From: Prorocentrum cordatum
Taxonomy: Eukaryota; Sar; Dinophyceae; Prorocentrales; Prorocentraceae
DNA length: 64,000 bases
NCBI GenBank assembly: GCA_963575745.1
Contig: CAUYUJ010020533.1
Coordinates: forward strand, 86,001-150,000
Direction of reading: 5' to 3'
The notes below the pieces were generated by a model. The model was not told where the DNA came from. It was given only the letters and a program-made list of their open reading frames with translations, and did not search any database. Position numbers and translations under genes: made by a program. Positions within the stretch are counted from its first letter, which is position 1. The number at the start of each line of letters is the position of its first letter. This document shows, piece by piece, positions 32,627-44,779 of this stretch.

Positions 32627-34742
32627 TCAGGTTTCACCCTCTGCCCTCCACCCAACGAGAATGCTCGGACCTTCCACCCCCGATGTCGACGTGGCGAAGG
32701 AGAAGGAGAAGTGCGCCAAGTCCTGGTCGAAGACGCCCTTCGGCGGTGCAGCGGGCTCGGGCCGCCCCGCGGTGCCCCCCTGCGGCGGGCGGATGGCCAG
32801 CCTGGACAGCGCAGCTGCCGCTGCCGTCGGCAGCGCGCCCACCGCCCCGCACGCCAGGGCCAGCGTGGAGATGGCCGAGCCCGCGGGCAGCAACGCCTCC
32901 ACGGGGCCGCGCCTGTCAGCTGGTGCGCCCTCTCTGGGAACGTCCTGCTGCGGCGTGATCAGCGCCCAATCGCTCCCTGATTGCCCTGCGTCCTGACAAT
33001 TCCAATCCTTGGGAACTTCCCACCGCGACGCCGGCAACCGTTCGGACGGCTCTGACCGGTGCCACTTGGTGACCGTGAAGACAGCGCCGATATCGGCCTG
33101 GCCGCTTTGGGTCGATAGCACGCCCATCTGGCAGACACTCCTGCTCTCCTTTCGGGGAGACGTAAGACTCGAAATCGGGGGACTCGGGTTGGCCTGGCGA
33201 GACCGTCCAAATCCAGGACGGCCTCGTCAAAAAGCGTCGGCAAACCCAAGTTCCGGCGAGCTCGAGTCTTACGTTTCCCCGATCCTTCGAGTACCAGAAG
33301 TCCACGTCCGTGCCGCCAGTGACGCTTCGGATCAGAAAGCGGTTGCAAGCCATCTGCCCCAAGTCTTCCACGGAGGCGAAAATCGGAGCGCTCCAAGGAG
33401 ACGCCAGGTTTTCGTTCGGCACCTGGAATCTCAGGCACCTGCTGTCTGTGGCGTCCTGCATATGCACCGAGAGCATGCCTGGCTCAACCAAGACGGAGAC
33501 GTTCGGAGCCGAGGGATCCAAGTCTGGAGAGTGCAAGTTGATCCAGAACTTGCCAGCCTCCACATCCGCAGCGAAACTACCGTCGAAGGAGTAGGTGGCC
33601 GGCACCTCTGTGCTGGGGTCGCCGCCGCTGTGCTGCGAGAGCGCTGCGCTGTACTCGAACGCGACTCGTCGCCACTCTGCGGAGTCGGACACCGTGGGCT
33701 CCTCCACCATGATGGCCACGTCTCCCGGAAGCCCTAGCACTTCCAGGATGGCGAAGCCACGGCTCAGATTGCGAAGCGCGTACAGGGTGTCCTGTAGCTG
33801 TATCGACTTCTTGTGCACCTGCCGCAAGCCCAAGTGCGCCAACTGCGTCTCCCCACTGGAAGCCTCGGGGTTCTCCGTGCACGCCCACTCCTTGGGGGGC
33901 ACGGTTGTGAACTCCACGTCGTCGGTGTGCCAACGCAGCACCTCCGTGCGCCGCAGCAGGCTGCCCTCGCGGTGGACTTCGGACCGCAGCACGCTGTGCG
34001 GCCTCTCGGCCTCCATGTCAACCCAGAGGTGAATCCAGTCCCCGCGCGCCAGCTGCGCGACGAAGATGCCACAGTCCTCTCCGTCCAGCTCTGCTATGGT
34101 AAAGAAGTTAAGTGGCCGCGTGGCCAAGTCCTGGAGCATCTCTTGGCTCGACTCCGTGAGCACGGGGTAGTCGTACTGCACGCACTGGTGCGCATGCTGC
34201 AGGGACAAATCGACGTTGGCGTAGATGTGTCCGCTCGGGCCCCGGGCTATCACATCCAGAGTCAACGGGCCAACCTTTGTGTGGTTCGCCTCGCCGCGCA
34301 TGCGGAAGGCGCGCCCGTGTGGCCCCGTGAAATTCAGCCGCACGGACCCGTCGCTGGTGCGCTGCTCCCCCTGGTTGAACACCGTCGCGGTGTAGTCAAA
34401 CGACAGGCTGCCCAGCGCCTCCAACACCTCGAGACTCGGCTCCTCGATCATCACCGAGATGTCGCCCGGCACCGTGATCATGGACAGCGTGACGAACAAC
34501 GCAGACCAATCCTCCTCGCCGCAGCCCGAGCGGCAAACCGGGTGGCCCTGCTCGGCGACGGCGGCGAGGACGAGGAGCAGGTCGTTGAGCGCCGAAGACT
34601 TCTGGTGCGGCGCCACCAGCTCCACGTGCGCCAGCGGGTGCTTCACCTTCTCCTCCAGCCGGCACGTGCCGTGGGGGTCGGCGAAGTTGCCTCGGGCGTC
34701 GTCGGGCACGGTGGCGGCCGTCTCGGCCGTCTCCAGCCGCAC
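32627..34742 (-). CDS. two-domain, probably secreted or membrane-anchored protein (3' part of gene)
   Basis: Two exons are visible: 34742-33273 (490 codons) and 33148-32627 (173 codons plus TGA), joined by a phase-0 GT-AG intron. The first exon follows a GCAAG|G acceptor beyond a GT-rich stretch. The product carries two tandem copies of one domain: HQCVQYDYP...GEDCGIF...HLWVDMEAERP...VPPKEWAC aligns with SRCLRFQVP...MACNRFL...DFWYSK...VPKDWNC. Each is preceded by a VPGDISVMIEEP or LPGDVAIMVEEP segment. A hydrophobic stretch near the C-terminus (AISTLALACGAVGALPTAAA) could anchor it. The W-D...RP...VP-x-x-C layout loosely recalls ependymin-like or lipid-binding beta proteins, but I do not assign a family. 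The 5' exons and start codon were not found. Domain repetition and in-frame splicing make coding status confident. Confidence 0.8.
33149..33272 (-). other. intron formed by an inverted-repeat element
   Basis: Donor C|GTAAGA lies inside the left inverted repeat. Acceptor GAAAG|GAG uses the AG of the downstream target duplication; GGAG|AGC, three bases further, is an equally in-frame alternative (intron end 33146). Splicing restores alignment of the second domain with the first. Confidence 0.75.
33152..33282. mobile_element. introner element, 131 bp, target duplication TCCTT
   Basis: Termini TCGGGGAGACGTAAGACTCG and CGAGTCTTACGTTTCCCCGA are complementary with one mismatch. TCCTT flanks at 33147-33151 and 33283-33287. 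Removing element and one duplication leaves the coding frame intact (codons for Y-S-K-E-S-R). Confidence 0.88.
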
Positions 34743-34781
34743 CTTGCGTGGGCGAGGCGCTGGCGCGGGGGAACAAAACAC

Positions 34782-35408
<627 letters not shown>

Positions 35409-35734
35409 AAAAGCATACAAAAAGCATGCAAAAACAAACGCAAAAACACACTGTGGGAACAAAAACACTCTGTGTGTGTTTTTGTTCCCACTGTGTGTGC
35501 TTTTTTGTCCCACTGTGCGTTTTTTCCCAGGGAATGCAACGTCTGTGGCGTCCTGCCTGCGCGCCCCGCGCCCCGGGCGTTTTTTTGTGTTTTTTTGTTT
35601 TCGCGCTGCAGCGCCGCCGCCCTGGAGAGAACGGCGCTTCTCCGGCCCGGGGCCGCGACGCGCACACGGCGCGATCGCCGTCGCGCCCGAGTGAGTGACC
35701 CAGGAGCGCGGGGACAGGGGGGTAATTTTTTGAT

Positions 35735-36150
35735 CGATGGTCTCCAAGACGGCCCCAAGGAGGGGCTCCATAGCTCCCGAGAGGACCCCAAGAGAACGCC
35801 AAAAAAGCCCCAAGAGAGCTCCAAAAGGGCCCCAAGAGGGCCGCAAGGCGCCCCAGAAGAGCCCCGAAGAGCCCTATGAGGGCCTCAAAAGAGGCCCCCG
35901 AGCGGCCTCAGAGAGCCCAAGATGACCTCCAAGATGGCTCAGATAGCCCAAGCTGGCTCAAGATGGCTTTCACGATGCTCCAAATGGCCCCAAGACCGCT
36001 CCAAGAGCGCTCCAAGAGAGTCCCAAGAAGCGGTTTGCGGGCTCCTGAGGGGGGACCTGCTTTGGGCACGCCCCCCCCATCCTGTCATCGATGGCCTCCA
36101 AGATGATCCCAAGAGGGTTCCAAGAGGGCCCCCAAAACTTCCAGAGAGCG
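35735..36150. repeat. decamer satellite (CCAAGAGGGC orientation)
   Basis: CCAAGAGAGC, CCAAGAGGGC and AAGATGGCTC units, dense throughout. Confidence 0.85.
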
Positions 36151-36199
36151 CCAGCACCAGCAGCAGCAGCAGCCGCACTAATACCTCTAGATGGTTCCA

Positions 36200-36390
36200 T
36201 GAGTCCTCGTCCGCGTCGTCCTCATCCGCGTCCTCCTCGTGTCCTCGTCCTCGTCCTCCTCGTGTCCTCGTCCTCGTCCGCGTCCTCGTCCTGCTCGTCC
36301 TCCTCGTCGTCCTCCTCCTCCTCCTCCGTGCGTCCTCCTCCTCCTCCTCCCACTCCTCCTCCTCCTCCTCCTCCTCCTCCTCCTCCGTGA
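36200..36390. repeat. TCC/TCG tract
   Basis: GTCCTCGTCC units grading into (TCC)n. It is separated by about 170 bp from a GGA tract of opposite strand sense at 36560. Confidence 0.9.
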
Positions 36391-36559
36391 GAAGTGAGCG
36401 CGGGGCTCTTCAAAGCGAGGACCCAGCACCACAAGATGGCCGGAGAGGAGCACGCTCTACGGTGCACGTGGCCGTGCCCCCGCCCCTGCCACAGAGCCAC
36501 GACCCCCTGCAACACACGCGCTGCTGTACACGCGGCCGTGCTCTCACCCCCTGGTACGC

Positions 36560-36730
36560 CTGAGGAGGAGGAGGAGGAGGAGGAGGAGGAGGAGGAGGAG
36601 GAGGAGGAGGAGGAGGAGGAGGAGGGGGAGAGAGGAGGAGGACGAGGAGGAGGAGGAGGGGAGGGGGGAGGAGGAGGAGGAGGAGGAGGAGGAGGAGGAG
36701 GAGGAGGAGGAGGAGGAGGAGGAGGAAGAC
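36560..36730. repeat. GGA tract
   Basis: (GGA)n with a few GGGGA breaks. Confidence 0.95.
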
Positions 36731-36734
36731 GAAG

Positions 36735-37639
36735 ACGAGCAGGAGGATGGGAAGACTTTTTTTCCGTCGGCGGCTAAGCAGAGTTGGCTGCGCCAGCGCT
36801 GAAGCTAGACAAGGGCACCGAAGAACGAACTCTGCCAGCATGCAAGGGGGAAGGGGGGGGGGAGACAGTGCGGGCTGCCGCGGGTGGGGAGGTGAAGGGT
36901 GCCCCTGGGAAGACATAGGGATGCACGTCTTCACTAGCAGACCTTCTTGTACTCCCCGAGCCGCCTCTTTACCTTTGCTGCCCTGCTGGGGTAATCGCCC
37001 CCCCCCCCCGCGACGCAACGGGAGAGACAATGTGGATCTGTGGGTGCTGCTCGGTGCTGCACCTGAGACTCAATGGTTCGGGCCGCGACTCCTGCTTACG
37101 GCATTCCACGAGCATCAGATGTGCAGACCTGAGAATATTGCAAGCCGCTGGACGTGACGCTGCTACGGCGACGAGGCCGACATGTGCCCAATGCCAGGGC
37201 CGAAACACGAAACGACAATCGCGCAGAGGAGGTGGTGGCCACAGTGGCTGGATGGGGGAAGGGGGACGACACGCATCAAGACCAAGGCTGAACTCAACGC
37301 GGAACGTCGGCGTCGACCTTGCTCATCGTCCGTCACGGCCAGCGGCATTCGTGGAACAGTCTCGCGGATCGGGCATGGGCCATGAACGAGATCGGCGCCG
37401 ACGAGATCCCGCGACGTCTTGGTCATGGTCCCCGCGCTTCCTGTTCTTGGGTCGGGCTGAGCCTGCCCCGACGGGGCGCCTGCTTCACGACGACCCGCTC
37501 GCCGTTGCCCCCCGCCGCGCGGCTCAGCGAGAACGCCTGCACCTCGAGGCTGGCGGCAGCAGGCGGGGGGCGGGCGGCACGAGGCCTCGTGGGGCAGCGG
37601 GGTCGGACGGGGCAGGGGCCACCAGATGCCGGAGCAGGA
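36735..37639. other. no gene supported
   Basis: Mixed GC-rich DNA; open frames on both strands without motif, splice or paralogue support. Confidence 0.4.
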
Positions 37640-37809
37640 CATACAGGGCAATGTTTGATGCACCGGATTTTCTTAACAAATAGGATTTTTAATCCATGAT
37701 TAAATTGTGGATGACTGTATGCATGAACTCATCGTTGCTTTCAATACTAGATCCCTGCATTTTCAATACATGACCCGCACGCGGAGCACGTACAAACAAC
37801 GGCACTGTA
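37640..37809. mobile_element. GTACAG-terminal element, copy 3
   Basis: TACAGGGCAATG to GGCACTGTAC with the core TCATCGTTGCTTTCAATACT and GACCCGCACGCGGAGCACGT. It is a close match to 32066-32233. Confidence 0.82.
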
Positions 37810-38279
37810 CAGCCTCCTGCTCCGTGGCCGCGCAGAGGGGGGTCGGAGGGCCGCGCCGCACCGCCGATGCATCGCCGACGCAGCGGCGACGTCTCTGCGA
37901 GGCACCGGCGCTGCCGGCGTGGAGGAATCGGGGCGCCACATCAAGCCGCATCGCGACCCTCCGACCCTACCTCGGAGGCCTAGGAGTGAGAGCAGCTGGA
38001 GGAGGGGGGGCGAATGGACCAGGAGGGACACGCAGGAGAAGAAGAGGAGGCCCTGGCCCGGCCAGTACGAGCAGTGTAAGCAGCGGCTCGGTTTGGATTT
38101 CTATTCCCCCACGGTTGTGAGAAACATTTGAATCCGCCGACCACTGGGGGTTACTCGGCGCAGGAGATTCTTGCCAACTTGCCCCTCTCGAAACCCCTCC
38201 CCCGGGAGCTTGGCGTGGCGAATTTTGGGGAGGGGTGCGGTCGGATTCGGCCGGATTTCGCCAGCGGGGTAATTTGCTT
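37810..38279. other. no gene seen
   Basis: Non-repetitive GC-rich DNA with no supported feature. Confidence 0.4.
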
Positions 38280-38450
38280 CAGAAGTGCACCAGGACGGCC
38301 TCGGACGGCCTCGACGTGGCCTCAATAGGCCCCTAAGCAGCCCAAGTTGGCCTCCACGTGGCCCCGAATGGGCCCAAGATGGCCTGAAGACAACCCAAGA
38401 AGCTCCCACTACAACTTCAGAGGGCGGACTCCCAGGAGAACCTTCAGAAG
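38280..38450. repeat. decamer satellite, diverged
   Basis: CCTCGACGTGGCCTC and CCAAGATGGCCTG-type units. 38450-39090 has no supported gene. Confidence 0.55.
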
Positions 38451-39094
38451 CACACAAGCCATTTCAATCCGTAGCGCGTGGCATTGCTCCCCTTATGAAC
38501 TCAAGATTTCCGTGTTCTCGCCATCTCAAGACTTCGAACAGCCAGTTAGTATTCGAACGCCATGCTGAAGTAGGACCAGGGGGTCGGCAGTGCGGCGTCA
38601 GCCTTTGAATCAAACCCGAATAACCTGCACACTTGAATTCCGTGTCGACCTGGGTGACCCACCGCAGAGGCACTACTGCACTGCTCTGGAGAGGCACCTC
38701 GTGCCCTGGTCGCGTAACAGCAAACATTATGGGGGTAGCCTCGGGTGCGATCCCTGGGCCCTCAGCCTCAACAGCGGTTGCGAACGCTGAGTTGAACCAT
38801 GTTCAACACTATTCCCATGTCTGCGAGCTTCCAGCCTCGTGTATTGCATTCCTCATGGCCTTCATTTCAAGTGGCTTCTGGCCGAGGTGCCGACCAGGCA
38901 CGGCTTCCTGCGTGCGCGCAGGTCTGCAAGACAGCCCCCTTCAAGGGGAATGGGCCAGCGTCAATCACGATGTCTCGCGTCAGCTCGGCGGCCCAACGAG
39001 TCCACACGGCACCTGGCAACTCTGTCTGGTCAAACCTGCCGCTCGAGCTGTTTTCCCCGTCTGCTTCGAGGCAGAGGCAATCCGGGAGGGAGGG

Positions 39095-39255
39095 AGGGAG
39101 GCAGGGGGAGGGAGGGGAGGAGGAGGAGGAGGAGGAGGAGGAGGAGGAGGAGGAGGAGGAGGAGAGGAGGAGGAGGAGGAGGAGGAGGAGGAGGAGGAGG
39201 AGGAGGAGGAGGAGGAGGAGGAGGAGGAGGAGGAGGAGGAGGAGGAGGAGGAGGA
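39095..39255. repeat. GGA tract
   Basis: (GGA)n, nearly pure from 39118 to 39255. Confidence 0.95.
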
Positions 39256-39475
39256 GCGTGTGTGGCAACCAGCGGGCTCATTGGCCGGCGTGCCAGGAAG
39301 GGAGCGAGGGGGCCGGCCGCGCAGAGAGGGCAAGAGGGGGGGAGAGGCGAGAGCACTCGGGCGGGGACCTCTGCCGCGCAAGCGCGCGCCCAGGGCTTCT
39401 GTCTGCGGCAGCGCCGTGCCCTGCTCGAGGCTCCCTCGCGACTCCGCGGGCGCGGCGCAGAAGTTGGGCGTGGCT

Positions 39476-39633
39476 TAATGGGGGGGTCATATAAACGGGG
39501 GGTCCGAAAAAGGTCCCCTTTCGTGCCCCTTTCGGGCCCCTCCAGAGCCCCAGGGGGCTCGTTTAGGTACCGTTTGGGTACCTTTTCGAACCACCCTTGC
39601 CCCCCCCCCCCCCCATTTATGACCCCCCCATTA
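39476..39633. mobile_element. TAATGGGGGGGTCATA inverted-repeat element
   Basis: TAATGGGGGGGTCATATAAA on the left and TTTATGACCCCCCCATTA on the right are complementary over nearly the whole end. The centre has GGTACCGTTTGGGTACC. TTA occurs on both sides. Single copy in this window. Confidence 0.75.
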
Positions 39634-39639
39634 CGCGGC

Positions 39640-40640
39640 GCCCAAAGAAGTCTGCCCACTTGCCGGGGGGGAGCCACCGCGTCGTCCCTCGAGGGCACGC
39701 TCGGGCCTCGGGGAGCCCCTGGAGAGAGGCGGTGGTGCAGTCGGCCCGTGTCATGAGGATGCGCGATGAGGGTGCAAGCGCCTTGGAGGGCCGTTTCGAG
39801 GCTTTTCGTGCGAGGCGCGGACAGCGAAAGTGGCCAAGGATGGGCCGAAGGGGCAAGGATGCAAGGGTACCCTTGGGAAGGTTGCCCATCCTTATTATCC
39901 GGGTTGACTGTATTCCAAGTCGGTGAGTCCCACCCGAGAGCTCCAAAGCGGGGGCAACACCCAAACCGAACTTGAATGATGCACCATATATTTTTCATGG
40001 CGGCAATCTTCAAATGGCTCGTTCGCGGCTGGCCTCTGACTGAAGTGGCACGGGCGAAAGCGGGCGCCTTGTATCATGATCCAAATGATTATCAAAGGAG
40101 AGGGGGCCGAACCGTCACTCCCTGTCCCCGGGTGCGTGGCTGAAGTGGGGTCCGCGGTGCGGACTGTTGTTGCGTCGTGCTGTTGCGTGGTTGTCGTCGC
40201 CCGTGCCCGCGAACCGCCCGCGACCCACCCCGCGACGCACCCCGCGACCCACCCGCGCTGCTCTGACGCAAACATCGGCGCCTGCGGCAGGCTCGTTGTG
40301 TCACGTGCGAGGAAACATGGGCGCTCGCGGCGGCCTTTCTCAGAGCATCGCAGACTGTCGACGACCCCGCCGCCCGCTCACTCTTGCCCGCAGGTGCGGG
40401 GCGCCATGAATCTACAATCAAAACGTGCATGAAGGACGGGTGGCAAGGACGCAAGACTCTTGGAGTCCGTAGCTCGGATTTTTTGGGTGGCGGGCGGCAA
40501 GTGAAAACGGTGCCTGAGTGGCCGCAGAGGCACGGACACAAGGGCACCCTAGATGAAGGCGCGCGTCCTCACTAGGCGCGTTGACTGTATTAAACTTGCA
40601 CCCCAAGGCCTTGCGAAACGAATCATCTCGCTAAATTTAG
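39640..40640. other. no gene supported; one diverged duplication
   Basis: GTTGACTGTATT preceded by AAGG-ACCCT motifs occurs near 39905 and 40580, suggesting a decayed repeat pair. Frames are open without support. Confidence 0.35.
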
Positions 40641-40793
40641 GTCGGGCGTGTCCTCCTACAGGCGGATCTTGGTAGAAACATCAGCAACAGTCAAACCGTA
40701 TTCAAAAGTAGCCGAACAATAGCAGGAACATCGCCCTCAGACGATTTGTCGGGCCCATGTTTAAATATTTCTCCTGTAGAGGGACGTGCCCGA
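40641..40793. mobile_element. GTCGGGC-terminal element, copy 6
   Basis: GTCGGGCGTGTCCTCCTACA to TTTCTCCTGTAGAGGGACGT then GCCCGA. Flanks TTAG and TTGA. Confidence 0.85.
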
Positions 40794-40806
40794 TTGAAGG
40801 CTGAAT

Positions 40807-40995
40807 TCGGGAGCGGCCAAGGGGTGTCCCAGAGGGGGGGTGCAAATCATAACCGGCGGCATGTGCGCGGCCCAGCGGGGGGGCCAGAAACGTAATGAAA
40901 GAAGAAGAAGCGCCATGACATCTGGGGAAATATCATGGCCCCCGCCATGATATCCACCCCCCCCTAGTCATCACCCCCCTCTTTTCCGCCCCCGA
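40807..40995. mobile_element. TCGGGAGCGG element, copy 3
   Basis: 189 bp, close to the 11396 and 30228 copies. No target duplication is visible here. It begins 13 bp after the end of the GTCGGGC element at 40641-40793. Confidence 0.88.
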
Positions 40996-41190
40996 GCGCT
41001 CCCCCCCCTCCCCCCCCCTCCCGACCGGGCGGCCCGCCCCGAGGGGTCTCCAGGACGGCCCCCAGCACCTCTGCCCACACGTGCTCGCGGCAATTCCAGC
41101 GAGCCTCTTCGAGAACACTCGGTGCAGTCGGACCGGGGGCAGACGAGCAGCCTTCCTCGGTGTGGTTCAAAGATGGGGTCCCGAGGGATT

Positions 41191-41456
41191 TCGGGTGACC
41201 CAACATGGGGGCCCAGCTGAAAGGAGGTGGTGCAACAGATTTGGGGCAACTGTGTTGCAGATGTACTGCGCTGGAGAATTGTATTACAGTGTGAGCAAGT
41301 CATGTAGTGCACGCGAAACTGCAGCAATACATTTGCGCCGCGAAATGTATTGCACGCCCCAAATGTTTTGCAACCCCACAAATCCCCTACAAATCCATTG
41401 CACCAAATCTATTGCACCACCCCCTTCTCGCTGGACCCCCTTGTGGGTCAACCCGA
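41191..41456. mobile_element. TCGGGTGACCC element, target duplication GGAT(T/G)
   Basis: About 50 bp of each end pair: TCGGGTGACCCAACATGGGG with CCCCCTTGTGGGTCAACCCGA, and GGTGGTGCAACAGATTTGG with CCAAATCTATTGCACCACC. GGATT and GGATG flank it. 266 bp, no coding sequence. Confidence 0.8.
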
Positions 41457-41459
41457 GGA

Positions 41460-42398
41460 TGGGGTCCCAAGGACAAGGTGCCGCAGACAGTGCAAATCCA
41501 CCCTTGGATCCCTTCCTATCCTTAGGACCCCATCCCTCAGGACCCCATCGTTGAATCGCCGACTTTAAGAACTCGAGACCCTCCGCCAGCCGAAGCGCAC
41601 AGAACATCCGAGGGTACCCTCCCCAAGACGCAGTAGAACATCCAACAAACACGAAACACATTAGGGCACATTCCCCGAACCGACCTCGATCTTGTACCTC
41701 GGTCCGACTGTAGAGAACCCGTGTCCAAGACGGTCACGAGATCTCCGGCATGCCATCACCGCCTCCAAGAGGTCCCCAAGACAACGCAACGGCCATACAA
41801 TGTTGTGGCGTCGCCACGCTACAGCATCATCACACCGCTTCTTCGTCGACGGCCCCAACGTGGTTGAACCGACCTGGTTTTGAGACCTCGGCAGAACCAC
41901 CCTGGATGGATTTCGATGCTCCGCTGGCACAGTGGCAGGGTTTCCCCGAAGACAATTTGATAACGCACATACGTCTATAACGTAAGCTGTAAGCCAATAC
42001 ATGTTTTGGGGTGCTGAGGACATCCGCCAACTCTCAGCAAACAAACCCTGGGGAGAAGAGACAAACCCAACGGGTGAACCTGGGCCCGTGCTAATTCCTT
42101 GAATGAATTCGCCCCATCCTCCCAACCGCACTTCCGAATCCTCCTCCTCCTCCTCTTCCGCGTCATCCTTCCCCCGTGCCCCTCTGACCTCCTCATCCCC
42201 ATTTCCCTTCTCCTCCCCCTGCTCCTCCCGCTCCTCCCTCCTCCTCATCCTCCGTCCTTGTCCTTCCCGAAACCTTCGGCTGGCAGCATCCGGGAACCTC
42301 CTCCCGCGCTTCCCAACGCTGAGACAAGCGGCGTCCCGGACCCGTCTCCCTTGGGAGAACGTTTCTTTCGACGGGGGGGGGGGGCGGGGGCAACTTTT
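41460..42398. other. no gene supported
   Basis: Short CCCCATC repeats at 41460-41550 and T/C-rich sequence at 42130-42250. No conserved signal. Confidence 0.4.
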
Positions 42399-42611
42399 TC
42401 AGTGCCAGAAGAGTGGGATGATCTTCAGGGAACGCCGCGTTTCGCTCTCCGCCCGCCACAGTACGGGGCACTGCACATGCCGATCGCCCAACAGCGCCTG
42501 GTCTCCGTCCATGACGAAGTCGAGCTCGTACGACTTCGTCCACTGGATTGTCGCCCCGGTGGTCTGGCCTTGGATGGGGAGGAACGCTGACCCCGAGCGT
42601 CGCGAAGAAGC
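42399..42611 (-). CDS. possible terminal exon, unrecognised
   Basis: The frame GATIQWTKSYELDFVMDGDQ...CPVLWRAES...LKIIPLFWH ends in TGA at 42399-42401. Its composition is protein-like and differs from nearby repeats. An upstream GGGGTCAG could be an acceptor. No other exon was found and the opposite strand is open. Confidence 0.3.
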   Translation of the reverse strand, partial: ASSRRSGSAFLPIQGQTTGATIQWTKSYELDFVMDGDQALLGDRHVQCPVLWRAESETRRSLKIIPLFWH

Positions 42612-42819
42612 ACGGCGATCGAAATCTGTTTTACTTCGGGTTTCTCTGGAACGCCCTTTCGGGGCCGCAAGACCTGAACCGATTGACACGGCTGGCAAAC
42701 TGCTGTGAAAATGTTGAGCCGATACTTCCGGGGTCAAGCATATTGGAGGCTGGGGGCTGCGGCGATCTGTAGAACTGAAAGGAGAAACTGTTGGGGAACT
42801 GGCAGAACGATACATGTTT

Positions 42820-43730
42820 GGGCCGAAAGCATAGGACTTCCTGGCGCCCGAAATGCATTAAACGCATATGGTCCAACATACATCAAACATACGATTCACA
42901 TATTCTACACCGTGCCCAAACAACAGAGAGAGAGAGAGAGTACAGTGTAAAGTTAACCATCCGCACATCACCATCCAGCTAATACACGCGACAACACGTC
43001 GCCCAGCTTTAGCTAGACGAAACTGCCAACACTTTCGCACTACTATTGGATGGTCGACCTGGCCCAGGATTGATTGAGATTTCTGTGGAATTCCCAGGGC
43101 CCAAAGCTTTTGCTTACGACCTTCCCAACTCGGGCGGGAAGCGTGGTCAGCAAATGGGTGAGCCTATGACCAAGCTTTCAAACAACAACGCATCGGCAAA
43201 CCTCTCCCCCAAAACGCCTGGCTAACAACATGGCTAGCCCGTGTTGTGTTCAACGCGTCGGGAAGAGCTCCGTCTGACGACAACACTACTCCTGGCACTC
43301 CTCTGCCACATTCCCCTTCACCAAAATACAACGGCTCGACATCTACCCTTGAACGAACATTGCCACTACTCCGTGCGCATGGCGGTGTGTATAGGAAGAC
43401 GACTGAGGGGTCGATCCTATACGGGGTCCGTCGGTAGAGGCAAGGAGGAGGACTCCCTTTTCCAGGGCGCTGCACGGAGAGCACCGCACTGTCATTATGT
43501 GCCAATACCTGAGCCGATACTGCTGCGGTATGTGATGAGATAATAAGGATATGAGCGGACTTCACACACAGACGGGGAACGAGAACGAACAACGCTAATA
43601 CCAATCTCTCAGGCAGGGAAGGAACACTATGCATGATCCGAACGTCGGTGCAGTCGCTCCGTGCTCGGAGTAAGGCAGAAGCGTGGCGGAGTCCTCGAGT
43701 TAGATGCGCTACCGGGGAGACCTGGCCAAG
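42820..43730. other. no gene supported
   Basis: Relatively AT-rich and non-repetitive, with a short (AG)n at 42922. A 156-codon minus-strand frame (43164-43634) has no motif or splice support. Confidence 0.35.
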
Positions 43731-43734
43731 GGTG

Positions 43735-44455
43735 CCAGCAAGAGGAGGAGGAGGAGGAGGAGGAGGAGGAGGAGGAGGAGGAGGAGGAGGAGGAAGAGGA
43801 GGAAGGAGGAGGAGGAGAGGGAGGAGGAGGAGCGGAGGGGAGGAGGAGGAGGTGGGAGGGAGAGGAGAGGAGGAGGAGGAGGAGGAGGAGGAGGAGGAGG
43901 AGAGAGGAGGAGGAGGAGGGGAGGAGGAGGAGGAGGAGGGGAGGAGGAGGAGGAGGAGGAGGAGGGAGGAGGAGGAGGAGGAGGAGGAGGAGAGGAGGAG
44001 GAGGGAGGAGGAGGAGGAGGAGGAGGAGGAGGAGGAGGAGGAGGAGGAGGAGGAGGAGGAGGAGGAGAAGGAGGAGGAGGAGGAGGAGGAGGAGAGGAGG
44101 AGGAGGAGGAGGAGGAGGGAGGAGGAGGAGGAGGAGGAGGAGGAGGAGGAGGAGGAGGAGGAGGAGGAGGAGAGGAGGAGGAGGAGGAGGAGGAGGAGAG
44201 GAGGAGGAGGAGGAGGAGGAGGAGGAGGAGGAGGAGGAGGAGGAGGAGGAGGAGGAGGAGGAGGCGGAGGAGAGGAGAGAGGAGGAGGAGGAGGAGGAGG
44301 AGGGAGGAGGAGGAGGAGGAGGAGGGAGGAGGAGGAGGAGGGAGGAGGAGAGGAGGAGGAGGAGGAGGAGGAGGAGGAGGAGGAGGAGGAGGAGGAGGAG
44401 GAGGAGGAGGAGAAGGAGGAGGGGAGGAGGAGGAGGGAGGAGGAGGAGGAGGAGC
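43735..44455. repeat. 720-bp GGA tract
   Basis: Longest GGA array of the window, with only GGGA, GAGA and GAAG interruptions. Frames exceeding 300 codons on both strands are artefacts. Confidence 0.97.
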
Positions 44456-44584
44456 GGTGGGGCGGGAAACCTCGTGTGCACCAGGGGGGCGCCCCGATCT
44501 CGCGACCGCCCCTCAGGTTCCCCGTCCTCGTCCTGCAAACCTTTCCCCAAGCGCCAGCATTTTCTTGTGCCTATTTTGCTCTTA

Positions 44585-44779
44585 TCGGGTCGGGCGAAAG
44601 GGGGGGATAGCAAAGGGGGGGTTTGATAATCAGCTCGCGTAGCTGATTTTCCCGGCGCCTCCTGGCGCCGGGAGGCGCCCATGTATCGAGGAATGGGCCC
44701 CTCGGTCGGGCCGAAACCAGCTGCATGCAGCAGATTTCGTAACCCCCCTTTCCCAAACCCCCCCTTTCGCCCGACCCGA
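44585..44779. mobile_element. TCGGGTCGGGCG element, target duplication TCTTA
   Basis: TCGGGTCGGGCGAAAGGGGG and CCCCCTTTCGCCCGACCCGA are perfect complements. TCTTA flanks at 44580-44584 and 44780-44784. The interior has CAGCTCGCGTAGCTG and GGCGCCTCCTGGCGCC palindromes. It appears recently inserted. Confidence 0.95.

Noticed and set aside
43164-43634. 156-codon minus-strand gene
   Set aside because: No motif, paralogue or splice context; the length is expected by chance at this GC content.
43633-44682. Long Glu/Arg/Gly and Leu/Pro/Ser proteins across GGA tracts (also at 16050-17195, 20799-21808, 38633-39756, 50289-51931)
   Set aside because: All six frames of a pure GGA array are open and low-complexity; there is no independent evidence of coding.
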